A stretch of 64,000 nucleotides of DNA from Clostridiaceae bacterium (GCA_012729635.1 JAAYCT010000005.1:46061-110060); one strand, 5' to 3'. Counted from the first letter of the stretch, positions 1 through 8,920 are shown. The notes: a model not told the origin generated them from the letters alone. Made by a program: numbers and translations.

Positions 1-381
1 AAACCTTGGATATGGCTTACGGTTGTAAATTCCTTTGTATTTATGCTTTCAACCCTTTGCATGAGTGTCGTCCTCGGACTGGTCGTAAAAGGGGAGAACG
101 CACGAAGCGCAGTTGCAAATGTCGTTGCTCTCGGGTCGAGTTTTTTAGGAGGAATATTTGTACCCCAGGAGTTTCAAAGCGAAATAGTCCGCAAAATCGC
201 AGGATTCCTTCCGGCCTTCTGGTTTGTTAAGGCCATCGACGAAATACAGGGGCTTTCGTCCTTCACTTGGAATAACATCCGCCCCATCATGATGTATATG
301 TTGATACAACTTATCTTCGGGGTCGCGTTTATCTGTGTCGCGATGGCCGTTTCCAGGGAGAGGAGTCGGCGGACCGTTTGA
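1..381 (+). CDS. ABC-2 type transporter permease, C-terminal fragment
   Basis: The reading frame is open from the first base of the window and ends with TGA at 379-381, so only the last ~126 residues of a longer gene are present. Two hydrophobic stretches are visible: one near the start (MLSTLCMSVVLGLVV) and one near the end (MYMLIQLIFGVAFICVAMAV). Between them is a short loop with the GGIFVPQEF type segment seen before the last helix of ABC-2 permeases (DrrB/YhgE-like). The role would be the membrane part of an ATP-driven exporter, but substrate and partner ATPase lie outside the window. It is followed by a strong terminator. Family assignment is by topology and general resemblance. Confidence 0.6.
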   Translation, partial: KPWIWLTVVNSFVFMLSTLCMSVVLGLVVKGENARSAVANVVALGSSFLGGIFVPQEFQSEIVRKIAGFLPAFWFVKAIDEIQGLSSFTWNNIRPIMMYMLIQLIFGVAFICVAMAVSRERSRRTV

Positions 382-400
382 CTTCTTGAATGAATCAGAA

Positions 401-443
401 AGGGGCTGTCTCTCAACTTCTGTTTTGAGACAGCCTCTTTTTT
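401..443 (+). terminator. Rho-independent terminator of the partial permease gene
   Basis: An 11-bp stem (402-412 with 427-437, one G-U pair), a 14-nt loop and a run of six T at 438-443 lie 20 bases after the permease stop codon. The opposite strand has a shorter T run, so it may also stop the convergent PhoH transcript. Confidence 0.85.
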
Positions 444-457
444 GAAGCGTGTGACCG

Positions 458-1942
458 CTAAAGACTTTTTTCCGCAATTCCGGCCAGAAGACTTCGTTCC
501 ACCTGACGAAGCGTGACATGTCCGGTAACGGCGTGATGGTTCATCCGTTCGATCACATAGACGAGTCCGTTTGACTTAGAATCGACAAGGACGTTATCAA
601 TCTGATTATCGGACGGATCACCCAAGAAGATGAATTTGGAGCGCTCGCCGGCCCGGGTCAGCATCAGCTTCGCCAGATGCGGAGTAATTTCTTGTGCCTC
701 GTCTACGATGACAATCGCATCGGAAATGGTTCGGCCGCGCATGTAGGTGAATGTTTTAATTTCAAAGATTCCCCGCTTGCGAAAATCCTCAATAAACTGT
801 TCGATTTGAGAGCTCTCTTCGCCTTTTTTGCTTCTCTTGCCGCCGTAGCTTTCTTTATCGATGGTCATCAGGTTATCGATGGCATCATAGAAACTGCCCA
901 TCCACGGGCGAAGCTTCTCCTCCTCGGATCCGGGCAGGTAACCGATATCATTACCGACCGGTACGGTGGGACGAACAAAGACGATTTTTCTGTACTCGCG
1001 TTGCTCGAGAACCTTTTCGAGCGCGACGGCCGTTGCCAGTATGGTCTTGCCGCTTCCCGCACCGCCGGTCACGGTTACAAAGGGCACGGATGGATCCATG
1101 AGCAGTTCAAAAGCCATTTTCTGTTCGAGATTTTTAGGCACCAAGCCCCATGCGGAATGATTGGTGTACTTCAGCGGAACCAGATGGCTTCCGTCATATT
1201 TGGCCAGAGCGATGTGCTTGTCGTTGTCGCGCGAGGAAATAATCGCGAACTGGTTCGGAAGCATCTCGATGGACTTGGGCGGTTTGGCTCCGCCGTCAAA
1301 TATTTTCGCGATCGATTTATCGGACATCGTCAGGTGACAATAACCGGTATAGAGTTCATCGGTCTTAATCTTGTCCGTTTCGTAATCCTGAGAGGGGATA
1401 TCGCAAACCTCGGCCTTGATGCGAAGACAAACATCCTTGGAAACCAGAAACGTTTCCGTACCGTGCGACTGCTCTTTGATCTTCATCGCACATGCCAAAA
1501 TCTCGTTATCGTTTTTCTGCGCTTCGAGAAGCGGTAACGTTCGCATGGAGCCCTGCCCGTTTGAACGACCGGGAATGCTACGCACGGAAGCGTCGGGAAA
1601 TGCCACATGCAAGATGACCTCGTTCGAAAGCTCGATCCCCTCGCTGACGCACTGACGTCCTCTTCCGTCGATTCGACGATGTAAAGTCCGAACCGCCTCG
1701 CGCGCCTGGTATCCGACCAGCCCTTCCTTGGATTTCAGGTGATCCAGTTCCTCCAGAACGGTAATCGGGATGTAGACGTGATTGCCTCTGAAATTCAGAA
1801 AGCATCCCGGGTCATGCAGGAGAACATTGGTGTCCAGCACATAATTCTTCTGCCGACTGTCCGCCACGACATTGATTTCTCTTTCCCCGGATTTTTCCGC
1901 ATCGGGGCGATAATAGGGGCGGGGGGTTGTCATTATGCTCAT
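458..1942 (-). CDS. PIN domain plus PhoH-type ATPase
   Basis: This 494-residue protein has an N-terminal PIN nuclease-like domain (about 33-180; LDTNVLLHD with D37, and LEELD near 63-67). A PhoH P-loop ATPase follows, with Walker A GGAGSGKT at 293-300 and Walker B VIVDEAQE in the last quarter. This two-domain form is the YlaK/PhoH2 family. Members are thought to couple RNA unwinding to PIN ribonuclease cleavage; activity here is inferred. The ATG at 1942 is preceded by CGGAGGA at about 7 bases. It is monocistronic and convergent with the partial permease gene. A hairpin with a short T tract lies in its leader (1960-1995). Confidence 0.9.
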   Translation of the reverse strand: MSIMTTPRPYYRPDAEKSGEREINVVADSRQKNYVLDTNVLLHDPGCFLNFRGNHVYIPITVLEELDHLKSKEGLVGYQAREAVRTLHRRIDGRGRQCVSEGIELSNEVILHVAFPDASVRSIPGRSNGQGSMRTLPLLEAQKNDNEILACAMKIKEQSHGTETFLVSKDVCLRIKAEVCDIPSQDYETDKIKTDELYTGYCHLTMSDKSIAKIFDGGAKPPKSIEMLPNQFAIISSRDNDKHIALAKYDGSHLVPLKYTNHSAWGLVPKNLEQKMAFELLMDPSVPFVTVTGGAGSGKTILATAVALEKVLEQREYRKIVFVRPTVPVGNDIGYLPGSEEEKLRPWMGSFYDAIDNLMTIDKESYGGKRSKKGEESSQIEQFIEDFRKRGIFEIKTFTYMRGRTISDAIVIVDEAQEITPHLAKLMLTRAGERSKFIFLGDPSDNQIDNVLVDSKSNGLVYVIERMNHHAVTGHVTLRQVERSLLAGIAEKSL

Positions 1943-1959
1943 CCGCTTTCCTCCGATTG

Positions 1960-1995
1960 ATAATAAAATCGTTTCCGTCAGAAGAAGGAAACGAT
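1960..1995 (-). promoter_or_regulatory. terminator-like hairpin in the phoH leader
   Basis: On the minus strand a perfect 9-bp stem (1987-1995 with 1968-1976, 10-nt loop) is followed by TTTTATTA and then, 18 bases later, by the PhoH start codon. No minus-strand gene lies upstream to terminate, because the next gene is divergent. The hairpin would therefore act on the phoH leader itself, as an attenuator or mRNA-stabilising element. The function is inferred. Confidence 0.4.
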
Positions 1996-2231
1996 ACGCA
2001 GTAAAGCAACCGGCTCAAAGGCCATTCCGAGATTGAATTTCTTGTCAAGAGTGTCTCTGCGCAAAACGAGAACACCTCCGTACGCTCCTCACGCATTACC
2101 GAAAATCAGCGTGTGATGTCACTATCAGAATACCCTATTTTGGAAAAATCAACAATTATCCGATGGATTCATTGATAAAAAAGTACTATCATAGCAATAA
2201 GTAATATCCAACTCCATACCGGAGGAAAATC

Positions 2232-3428
2232 ATGAAACCATATATTAACCGTCTTTTGTCCGAGAACCGCCTTGCCGAATTACGTCGGATCCTTTCGGGT
2301 GTTTATCCCGAATATGACACCGTCCTGATTATCGGGCGGGTTAATCAATATTACTATACCGGCACAATGCAGGACGGGATCCTTGTGCTTAGAAAAGACG
2401 GCTCGATGTTTTTCTTTGTTCGCAAGAGTTATGAGCGCGCGAAAATCGAATCTCCATTCGAACCGATTATTCGTATATCCACATACCGTGATATTCTCGC
2501 GTTTTTGCCCGAAGATCTCGGCAAGGTTTGCGTGGAGACCGAAGCGGTACCGGTTGCGATGCTGGACCGGATACGGAAATATTTCCGAATGGACGGGATT
2601 CTCCCGCTTGACCGCGTGATTGCCACACAAAGAGCGGTGAAAGGTTCCGAGGAGCTCGGAATGATTCATGAATCGGGGCGGAGGCACGCAGATATCATGG
2701 AGCATACAGTTCCCGCCATTCTTCGCGAAGGGATGAGTGAGACCGATTTTGCGGCGGAGCTTTATGCGGAGATGATCAAGAAAGGACATCACGGAGTTTC
2801 ACGCTTTTCGATGTTCCAAATGGAGATTATTATCGGGCAATTCGGGTTCGGTGAAACGTCCCTGTACCCGACCAATTTTGACGGTCCGGGCGGGATGAAG
2901 GGGATGTCTCCGGTCGTTCCGATCCTCGGTGACCGGGAGCGCATTCTGAAAAAGGGAGACATGGTCTTTGTCGACGTCGGTTTCGGTTATATGGGTTATC
3001 ACAGCGACAAAACTCAGGTGTACTCTTTCGGAGCCGAGCCGAGCGATTTGGCCGTACGAACGCATCGAGCTTGTATCGACGTTATGAATCAAGTAGTTTC
3101 CGGTATCCGACCCGGAGCGATTCCGGCCGATATTTATATATCTTCGACCGCGAATCTTCCCGAGGAGCTCAGTGAACACTTCATGGGCTATAATGGGGAG
3201 AAGGTGAAATTCTTGGGGCACGGCGTCGGTCTGTTTGTCGACGAGCTTCCGATTATTGCCGGCGGATATAAAGAACCGTTGCGCGAAAACATGGTCATTG
3301 CGATTGAGCCGAAGTGCGGTATAGAGGGTGTAGGTACGGTCGGTGTGGAGGAGACCTATGTAGTCACGAAAAACGGAGCCGAATGCTTGACCGGAGGACC
3401 CAAAGATATCGTCACGGTATGGGCATGA
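2232..3428 (+). CDS. M24 family metallopeptidase (Xaa-Pro dipeptidase/creatinase-like)
   Basis: 398 residues. A creatinase N-terminal domain (about 1-135) is followed by a pita-bread M24 peptidase domain. The five expected metal ligands are present: D248 (VFVDVG), D259 (HSDKTQ), H330 (GHGVG), E359 (AIEP) and E373 (GVEET). The likely activity is Mn2+/Co2+-dependent cleavage of an N-terminal residue before proline, in the cytoplasm. The start at 2232 has CGGAGGAAA immediately upstream. The 3' end overlaps the convergent EAL gene by 17 bases. A second, different M24 gene lies at 13372; this one is closer to the shorter dipeptidase type. The exact substrate is not predictable. Confidence 0.85.
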   Translation: MKPYINRLLSENRLAELRRILSGVYPEYDTVLIIGRVNQYYYTGTMQDGILVLRKDGSMFFFVRKSYERAKIESPFEPIIRISTYRDILAFLPEDLGKVCVETEAVPVAMLDRIRKYFRMDGILPLDRVIATQRAVKGSEELGMIHESGRRHADIMEHTVPAILREGMSETDFAAELYAEMIKKGHHGVSRFSMFQMEIIIGQFGFGETSLYPTNFDGPGGMKGMSPVVPILGDRERILKKGDMVFVDVGFGYMGYHSDKTQVYSFGAEPSDLAVRTHRACIDVMNQVVSGIRPGAIPADIYISSTANLPEELSEHFMGYNGEKVKFLGHGVGLFVDELPIIAGGYKEPLRENMVIAIEPKCGIEGVGTVGVEETYVVTKNGAECLTGGPKDIVTVWA

Positions 3429-5004
3429 TCGGTAGAATCTCCGGAAGACTGTAAAAATATCCTTGTTGTTGGTCGATTCCGAGTTCGTCGCAGATATCCG
3501 CGTAATCTTTGTTTTCGATGCCCTCGGCGACGGTGACCATATCGAACTTTCCGCAGAAATCGACGATGCTGCGAACCAATCCGAACCCTTTCGGCGTGTT
3601 GGCTTTCATAATCAGAGAGCGGTCGATTTTTATAACGTCGATCGGAAGATCCGAAACATAACCGTACGAGGAATAACCGGTTCCGAAATCATCAATCACG
3701 ATAACAAATCCGTGATTATGGAGAAGATCGAGATGGGCGCGGATGTTGGCAACCGAAAGAAGGACGCGCTCCGTGATTTCAATGTGGATTCTTTCAGGAT
3801 TGACACCTCGTTCCTTTGCCTTTCGCACCAAGGACAGGATGGTTTGCTCATTGAAATCCGATGCCGAAAAGTTGATACCGATGTATTTCCCCCTGTATTC
3901 CGGGTTGACGGAAAGACTCAGTGCGCGTTCAAACATGAAATCGGTAAGGTCGTGTATCAATTCCGTCTTTTCGAGTACCGGTACAAAGACATCGGGGGCG
4001 ATTCGCGTGTCGTCATCCCGGATCCATCTTGCCAGAAGCTCAATGCCGACCGTTTCGCCGGACCCTGAATCGTGGATGGTTTGATATGCGGTTCGGATAT
4101 TGCCCTTTTTTAGAGCGTCCCGGAAACCGCTTGCGATACTGACACTGCTTTTGAACAAGGCCTCCATCTCGCCGGTGAAACGCACCAAACGCGTATTGCT
4201 GCGTACTGCGTCGCGGAGGGCAACCAGAGATCTTCGAACGCCGTCGATCGGAACCTCCTCCGGAGAAAGTGTTGCGATTCCGATTCGAAATTCAATATAG
4301 ACGGGAACGTGCATCACGGAAATCGTACGCTCGTTCAGGGTATATATAGCGGAAAGAATATTCTCGGTATTCGGCTCATCTTCCTCGTGGATAACCTTGA
4401 CGGCAAACTCAAGTCCGTAGTAGCTGTATACCTCCGCATTCGGAAATGGCTTTAAAACCTCGGTCAGTTTATCCGAAAAAACGCGGACGATACGCTGAAA
4501 AAAGTCGTAACCGAAAAAGCCCAGGTACTCCTGATAATCGGTGACCGAAAGACTGATGAACGTAATCGGTTGCTCCGAAAGCATGTTTTCACTGCGAAGC
4601 GCCTCGTAATTTTTCAGGCCGGTGTCGGGATCATGGGAAAGCATAAATGATATTTTCAATTCCCGCTTGTGTGCGAGATCGGCGAACAGGCCGATGATAA
4701 AAGCGATTATCGCATAGGTCAGCACTCGAATAATCCAGTTGGGAAGAGATTGTGTGGTGCCGGTCAGGACATTTTGCGGCATGAACGGTCCCACGAGAAA
4801 TCCGCTGATCGTCGCGTGAACCAGTCCCCATTTATACCCGTAAATGGAAGATACCAATGCAATGGGAATATACATCAGATTCGTGTATACATTTGTTGTC
4901 CCGCCTGTATAGTATACAAACAGGGCAGTCGCCAAGGACAACATAAACCCGACAATCAAGGGAGAAAGGCGATCCCGGAATGATTTTATCCTGAATAGTT
5001 CCAT
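3412..5004 (-). CDS. membrane-bound EAL-domain c-di-GMP phosphodiesterase with degenerate GGDEF
   Basis: 530 residues. An N-terminal membrane region of about four helices (15-120) carries an unassigned sensory input. It is followed by a degenerate GGDEF domain (about 125-275; the signature position reads YYGLEF) and a C-terminal EAL domain (about 290-525). The EAL domain keeps its catalytic set: ELLARW for the EAL motif, GINFS, IEITE, IDDFGTGYSS, IKIDRS and AEGIE. The protein should hydrolyse c-di-GMP, with the GGDEF relic possibly binding GTP or giving dimer contacts. The start at 5004 has GGAGGATAAG before it. The gene is monocistronic and its stop overlaps the convergent M24 gene. Confidence 0.88.
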   Translation of the reverse strand: MELFRIKSFRDRLSPLIVGFMLSLATALFVYYTGGTTNVYTNLMYIPIALVSSIYGYKWGLVHATISGFLVGPFMPQNVLTGTTQSLPNWIIRVLTYAIIAFIIGLFADLAHKRELKISFMLSHDPDTGLKNYEALRSENMLSEQPITFISLSVTDYQEYLGFFGYDFFQRIVRVFSDKLTEVLKPFPNAEVYSYYGLEFAVKVIHEEDEPNTENILSAIYTLNERTISVMHVPVYIEFRIGIATLSPEEVPIDGVRRSLVALRDAVRSNTRLVRFTGEMEALFKSSVSIASGFRDALKKGNIRTAYQTIHDSGSGETVGIELLARWIRDDDTRIAPDVFVPVLEKTELIHDLTDFMFERALSLSVNPEYRGKYIGINFSASDFNEQTILSLVRKAKERGVNPERIHIEITERVLLSVANIRAHLDLLHNHGFVIVIDDFGTGYSSYGYVSDLPIDVIKIDRSLIMKANTPKGFGLVRSIVDFCGKFDMVTVAEGIENKDYADICDELGIDQQQGYFYSLPEILPIMPIP

Positions 5005-5206
5005 CTTATCCTCCGGCAGATCCGATCGATATCGAACCGTAAATAACGATAAAGCGCCTCCTATTATATTTACATATTACAACAAAATAGACGATTTCGG
5101 TTGGACGGAACCAAATAACGGATAGGAACCGTTGACTTCTTGTTGTATAATGGCCAAAAAGGCCGTTCGATATTCTAAAATTGATTCGGTCGCACAAGGG
5201 GGGATA

Positions 5207-5851
5207 ATGATGATTCCGAAAAAGGCATTGAACGCGGCCAATTTGCTTTCCATTTCCCGTTTCGTATTTCTGCCTGTTCCGATTGTCTTTGCCGTGTTGG
5301 ACATGAGGGTCGGTTTTTTGATTTCGTATATCTTGGTCGGAGCGACGGATTTTTTTGATGGCATCGTTGCGCGCCGATTCAATATGACCTCTGAGCTGGG
5401 CAAAAAGCTGGACTCGTTCTCCGACCTCTTTTTCTATCTGGCTTCCGCTTGGTTTCTCTATCGCCTGCACACGGAAGTGGTCACTTCCATGCCGAATCTC
5501 GCGTTAATCCTTTCTTTTCTGGCACTGCTCGTGATTTCTTTTATCGTTTCGGGAATCCGATGCAAAAAACCGGTTCTGATGCACACTATTATTCTGAAGC
5601 TCAATGCGGTCATTCTTTATCTGGTCGTTATATTCGCTGAATTCTTCGATGTCACTCTTTTAGTCACTTGCCTGGCAATCCTGTATCTCATCGGAATTAT
5701 CGAGGAGATGGCGATATTCATTACGTTCGGAGACATCGACCCGGATTCGAAGTCGTTCTTTCACCTTGCCGCTCAGAGAAAAAGGGATAAGGAAAGTATC
5801 GGCAAGCTTCATACGATACCCGGCGAAAACGAAAAGTCCGGAGAGGCATAA
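5207..5851 (+). CDS. CDP-alcohol phosphatidyltransferase family protein
   Basis: About 214 residues. The family signature D-x2-DG-x2-AR-x8-G-x3-D-x3-D is intact (from DFFDG through KLDSFSD). Several further hydrophobic helices follow, as expected for an integral membrane enzyme that moves a phosphatidyl group from CDP-diacylglycerol to an alcohol. The substrate (glycerol-3-phosphate, inositol or other) cannot be read from the motif; a PgsA-like role in phosphatidylglycerolphosphate synthesis is one option. The start is placed at the ATG 5207 (or the next ATG at 5210) because a run of six G (5198-5203) lies just upstream. A longer frame back to 5132 has no ribosome binding site. The charged C-terminal tail of ~40 residues is cytosolic. 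Confidence 0.8.
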   Translation: MMIPKKALNAANLLSISRFVFLPVPIVFAVLDMRVGFLISYILVGATDFFDGIVARRFNMTSELGKKLDSFSDLFFYLASAWFLYRLHTEVVTSMPNLALILSFLALLVISFIVSGIRCKKPVLMHTIILKLNAVILYLVVIFAEFFDVTLLVTCLAILYLIGIIEEMAIFITFGDIDPDSKSFFHLAAQRKRDKESIGKLHTIPGENEKSGEA

Positions 5852-5864
5852 ACGAGAAGAAGAA

Positions 5865-6581
5865 TCAGGCCAGAACCTTTCTTGAAAATTTTCTCAGAAA
5901 TAACATAATCCACAGAAGAGCCGTTCCCATTGCGGGAAAGGTAAGAAGCCAGTTTTTATGAATGACCGCTTCGGTCATCCAGTATGTCGGGAGAATTCCC
6001 GACATATATTTTATGGGTGCGGGTACCAGAAGCGCTACCGGGATGCCGGCCATCAGGAGTCCGGAAAGCTTGGTCAGTGCGAGGCCTTCCACCTTATTAC
6101 CCGCCAGCGAGGTAATCATCAACGATACGACGATTCCAAGCGCGCCCGCGCACAAGGAGAGTGAAAGAATCATCGGGATTTCAATTCCGGACAGCCCGAA
6201 AACCTTATAGATAAGAAAACAAAGGACGGTGGCGGTAATGGCGGGGACACCGACTCTTGACCCCAAATAGCCGATCCGCCCGACGGGAGTCACCGAGATC
6301 GCACGTGTAAGCCCCAAATCCGCTTCATCAAGCATGATCATCGCTCCGGCAGAAGTGAAGAGTAACGGGGTCATAGTAATCAAGACCAGATCGAAGATCG
6401 GAAAGTAAGGTGCCAGTATTGCATCCCGAATAAAATAGCCGCAAAGAAACATTTCCAACGCCGGAATCGCGAATCGAAACACGGAGCCGATCAGCAGCGG
6501 AGCTACAAAAAGCGCGATCAACATCCAATCGGAGAATATTTGATTTATAAATTGAACGGTTACGCTCACAAACGCTTTCAT
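5865..6581 (-). CDS. ABC-2 type transporter permease (second subunit)
   Basis: 238 residues with about six hydrophobic segments. It is the membrane subunit of an ATP-driven exporter, last gene of a minus-strand operon TetR-ATPase-permease-permease. The start is set at ATG 6581 because it overlaps the stop of the upstream permease gene as ATGA (6578-6581), which implies translational coupling. The longer frame to 6668 would lie entirely inside that gene. It resembles permeases annotated as fluoroquinolone export type. Substrate is unknown; the TetR control suggests a drug, dye or envelope-active lipid-like molecule. It is convergent with the CDP-alcohol transferase gene, with only 13 bases between. 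Confidence 0.75.
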   Translation of the reverse strand: MKAFVSVTVQFINQIFSDWMLIALFVAPLLIGSVFRFAIPALEMFLCGYFIRDAILAPYFPIFDLVLITMTPLLFTSAGAMIMLDEADLGLTRAISVTPVGRIGYLGSRVGVPAITATVLCFLIYKVFGLSGIEIPMILSLSLCAGALGIVVSLMITSLAGNKVEGLALTKLSGLLMAGIPVALLVPAPIKYMSGILPTYWMTEAVIHKNWLLTFPAMGTALLWIMLFLRKFSRKVLA

Positions 6582-7261
6582 AGACGAATTCCTCCCGTAG
6601 AAAGAAAATTCTTCTTCACTGTGCGAACCGAAAGGAAGACGGTTGCGAAAGTCCAAATGAGGAGACACAGAAGGAGAAGAAACGGATTCTCGGCGTCGCC
6701 GTACATCAGATAAATGGCAGCAACTCCCGGATGAATCGACAGCAACGGGTGAGAAATGTCAAAAAGCAAAAGAAACGGCGGAATAAAAATCAACAACTCG
6801 AACGGAACAGCGGCCAAGATAAAGCGATTCAGCGAAGAGCTTTTCATCGCCGCCACCAAGCCCAAAGAAGAGCAGATGAACGAGCTTAGAATCAACGCAG
6901 CAAAACATAGAAGCAGATCGGGTGTCCCGCCCGCAACGGCAAGAACGGAACCCACAAAAAGTCCGACGAGCGCAATCGAGAACAGTTTTCCGAGACAGTA
7001 CTCGAAAACGCGAACCGGGGAGACGGCGATCGCTCCGTTTACACGCTGACTCTTCTCGAGAAGAACAATCGCCCCCATAAAGAAAAGTCCCATCGCCGCC
7101 GGATCGGAGAATATCATTACGGTGGCAACGATTCTTCGCGCACTATCCGGAACCACCGAAAGCACCATCAGGTATATCAAAGTAAATGCGGCGTACACAT
7201 AGTAAAAACCGTATTTCCACTGGAAACGGATATCCCCCAAGGTCAGCGCCAGTGTTCTCAT
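6578..7261 (-). CDS. ABC-2 type transporter permease (first subunit)
   Basis: 227 residues with about six predicted transmembrane helices (for example 18-37 and 53-70). It probably forms a heterodimeric exporter with the permease encoded immediately downstream. The start at 7261 overlaps the stop of the ATPase gene by four bases (ATGA), and its own stop overlaps the next start in the same way, so the three transporter subunits are translationally coupled and likely made in fixed ratio. Sequence similarity between the two permeases is low, as is usual for such pairs. The transported substrate cannot be inferred. Confidence 0.75.
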   Translation of the reverse strand: MRTLALTLGDIRFQWKYGFYYVYAAFTLIYLMVLSVVPDSARRIVATVMIFSDPAAMGLFFMGAIVLLEKSQRVNGAIAVSPVRVFEYCLGKLFSIALVGLFVGSVLAVAGGTPDLLLCFAALILSSFICSSLGLVAAMKSSSLNRFILAAVPFELLIFIPPFLLLFDISHPLLSIHPGVAAIYLMYGDAENPFLLLLCLLIWTFATVFLSVRTVKKNFLSTGGIRL

Positions 7262-8106
7262 ACCAAAGACCTCCCGGTGACTTCCATAAAAATGTCGCCG
7301 AGATTCGGTTCCGCGGAATGGATGGTAAGAAGTTTTCCGTCCCGAATCAATTGGGATAAACGCTCGTCCGTACCGGTCTCATGAAGCGAACACTCCTTTG
7401 CTTGCTCGAGTCCTTCCTCCAGAAAGGAGTAACGAAGTGAGGAGGCACCGCGTTTGAGTATCAGCGATCGGGGAGAATCAAGGGCAACAATCCGACCCGA
7501 TACGATAAACGCGACACGGTCACACATTTCCTGCGCATCCTCCATGCGGTGTGTCGTAAGAATTATTGTTTTACCTTTGGCGCGCTCCTCCAAAATCATT
7601 TCCTTAACCAACCGGGCGTTGGTCGGATCCAACCCGCCGGTCGGTTCATCCAGGAAAAGAATATCGGGGTTATTGATCAGGGACCGGATGAAACACAGCC
7701 GGCTTTTCATGCCCTTCGAAAATTCAAAGACCTTCTTATCCGCGTCATTAAGCAGATCCACTCGTTTGAACAGCGCATCCATGTCCCGGACCGGATTCTT
7801 ATAAAGGGAAGCGAAAAATCTCAGATTTTGCCGGGCGCTCAATTTGTCGTACAGGGTCGGAAACTCAAAGTCGATCCCGATCCGCTCGTAAAAATCGCGT
7901 CCGTGGTTTTTCACTTCTCCGCCGAAAACCCGGATGTTGCCCGAGTAACCGGGCAGAAGACCGATCAGAAGTTTCTGCAACGTGGATTTCCCCGCACCGG
8001 AGGGACCGAGAAAACCGAAAATCTCGCCCTTCTCAACCGAAAAACTCATGTCTTCGATAAAGGGCTTTTTGCCGTAACCAAAGCTTAGTTCGTTAATACG
8101 GATCAT
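7258..8106 (-). CDS. ABC transporter ATP-binding protein
   Basis: 282 residues. Walker A is GPSGAGKST (about 34-42), the signature loop is FSKGMKSR in place of LSGGQ, Walker B is ILFLDEPTGGLDP, and the switch histidine is in LTTHRMED. The domain plus a ~60-residue C-terminal extension is typical of ATPases serving ABC-2 exporters. The start ATG 8106 has GGAGG five bases upstream and lies inside the 3' end of the TetR gene (14-base overlap). It powers the two permeases encoded next. Confidence 0.9.
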   Translation of the reverse strand: MIRINELSFGYGKKPFIEDMSFSVEKGEIFGFLGPSGAGKSTLQKLLIGLLPGYSGNIRVFGGEVKNHGRDFYERIGIDFEFPTLYDKLSARQNLRFFASLYKNPVRDMDALFKRVDLLNDADKKVFEFSKGMKSRLCFIRSLINNPDILFLDEPTGGLDPTNARLVKEMILEERAKGKTIILTTHRMEDAQEMCDRVAFIVSGRIVALDSPRSLILKRGASSLRYSFLEEGLEQAKECSLHETGTDERLSQLIRDGKLLTIHSAEPNLGDIFMEVTGRSLV

Positions 8107-8701
8107 GATTGCCTCCGATCATTTGTATGCATAAACCCTTTACCAATAGAGCCAGAGAATCATCGAAGATTTCCGCACCGATTTCTCTTTGATAGCACAT
8201 TGAGAAAAAAAGCGCGGTGAAGGCCCCGGAATACATCATCCAATCGGCTTCCGACGCATCGGGCATCAACTGCCGCATTAAAAAAAGATCGCCCTCTGGA
8301 TTGCTCTGATGCGCCTTTACCATTTCGTCGGGAAGCTTTCGCACCAGGGCATCGATCTCGCCGCTGACCATCAGACGATGAAGTCCGGTTTGGCGTGTTA
8401 TCGCGAATCCTTCGAGGATCACATGTGCCAGATCATCGGCGGAAACGGGAGCATGAAGGCTTTGGATCATCTCGGCCATTTTTGAATGCACCTCGATATG
8501 AATATCCATGAGCACATCATAGATCAGTAGCTCCTTGGATGCGTAAAACAAATAAAACGTTCCCTTGGGAATCCGCGCTCTTGTGACGAGATCGTCTACG
8601 GTCGTTTTTTTAATCCCGACGGTCGCGATCGATTCTGCGGCGGCGGATTTGAGCGCCTGCACGATTTCGCGGCGTTCCTTTTCGGAAAAAGCTTTTGGCA
8701 T
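8093..8701 (-). CDS. TetR family transcriptional regulator of the downstream ABC exporter
   Basis: 202 residues. The N-terminal helix-turn-helix (about 10-55) contains the characteristic TTVDDLVTRARIPKGTFYLFY segment split over helices 2-4. The C-terminal ligand-binding part is variable. The start is ATG 8701, because GGGAGGA sits just upstream; a GTG further out (8716) has no site. As first gene of the operon TetR-ATPase-permease-permease it is probably an autorepressor that releases the exporter genes when its ligand (likely an exported compound) binds. A palindrome over the promoter at 8730-8757 is the probable operator. Confidence 0.88.
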   Translation of the reverse strand: MPKAFSEKERREIVQALKSAAAESIATVGIKKTTVDDLVTRARIPKGTFYLFYASKELLIYDVLMDIHIEVHSKMAEMIQSLHAPVSADDLAHVILEGFAITRQTGLHRLMVSGEIDALVRKLPDEMVKAHQSNPEGDLFLMRQLMPDASEADWMMYSGAFTALFFSMCYQREIGAEIFDDSLALLVKGLCIQMIGGNHDPY

Positions 8702-8729
8702 GGATCCTCCCGGCACATGATTAGAACGG

Positions 8730-8782
8730 AATGACTAAATTAGCATATATGGTCATTATACGTCATATTTGTTCTTTTTCAA
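8730..8782 (-). promoter_or_regulatory. promoter and probable TetR operator of the ABC exporter operon
   Basis: On the minus strand TTGAAA (8777-8782), a 16-base spacer and TATAAT (8755-8760) form a good sigma-A promoter. A dyad AATGAC/GTCATT with 16 bases between the arms (8730-8757) starts inside the -10 hexamer and covers the start of transcription. A dimeric repressor bound there would block RNA polymerase, which fits autoregulation by the TetR protein encoded next. Repressor binding is inferred. Confidence 0.6.
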
Positions 8783-8891
8783 GCCCTGGATCGCGGTCCT
8801 TGCTCCGGATTATGAAGTCAATTGCTAATGAGAATAGTATTTTTGATAAAGAGACTAAAAAAATCATAAGATATTTAATTTATCAAACCGA

Positions 8892-8920
8892 TTGACTTTC
8901 GGATGATTCGATGGTACAAA
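8892..8920 (+). promoter_or_regulatory. candidate promoter of the decarboxylase operon
   Basis: TTGACT (8892-8897), 17-base spacer and TACAAA (8915-8920) lie 132 bases before the oadA start. The region 8717-9051 holds no gene. Besides the two divergent promoters it contains an 8-bp hairpin in the presumed leader (8993-9000 with 9015-9022, one G-U pair) with no T tract. Confidence 0.4.

Noticed and set aside
677..1537. Plus-strand 286-residue frame antisense to phoH
   Set aside because: It lies wholly within the PhoH coding frame on the other strand, has no ribosome binding site and no recognisable domain.
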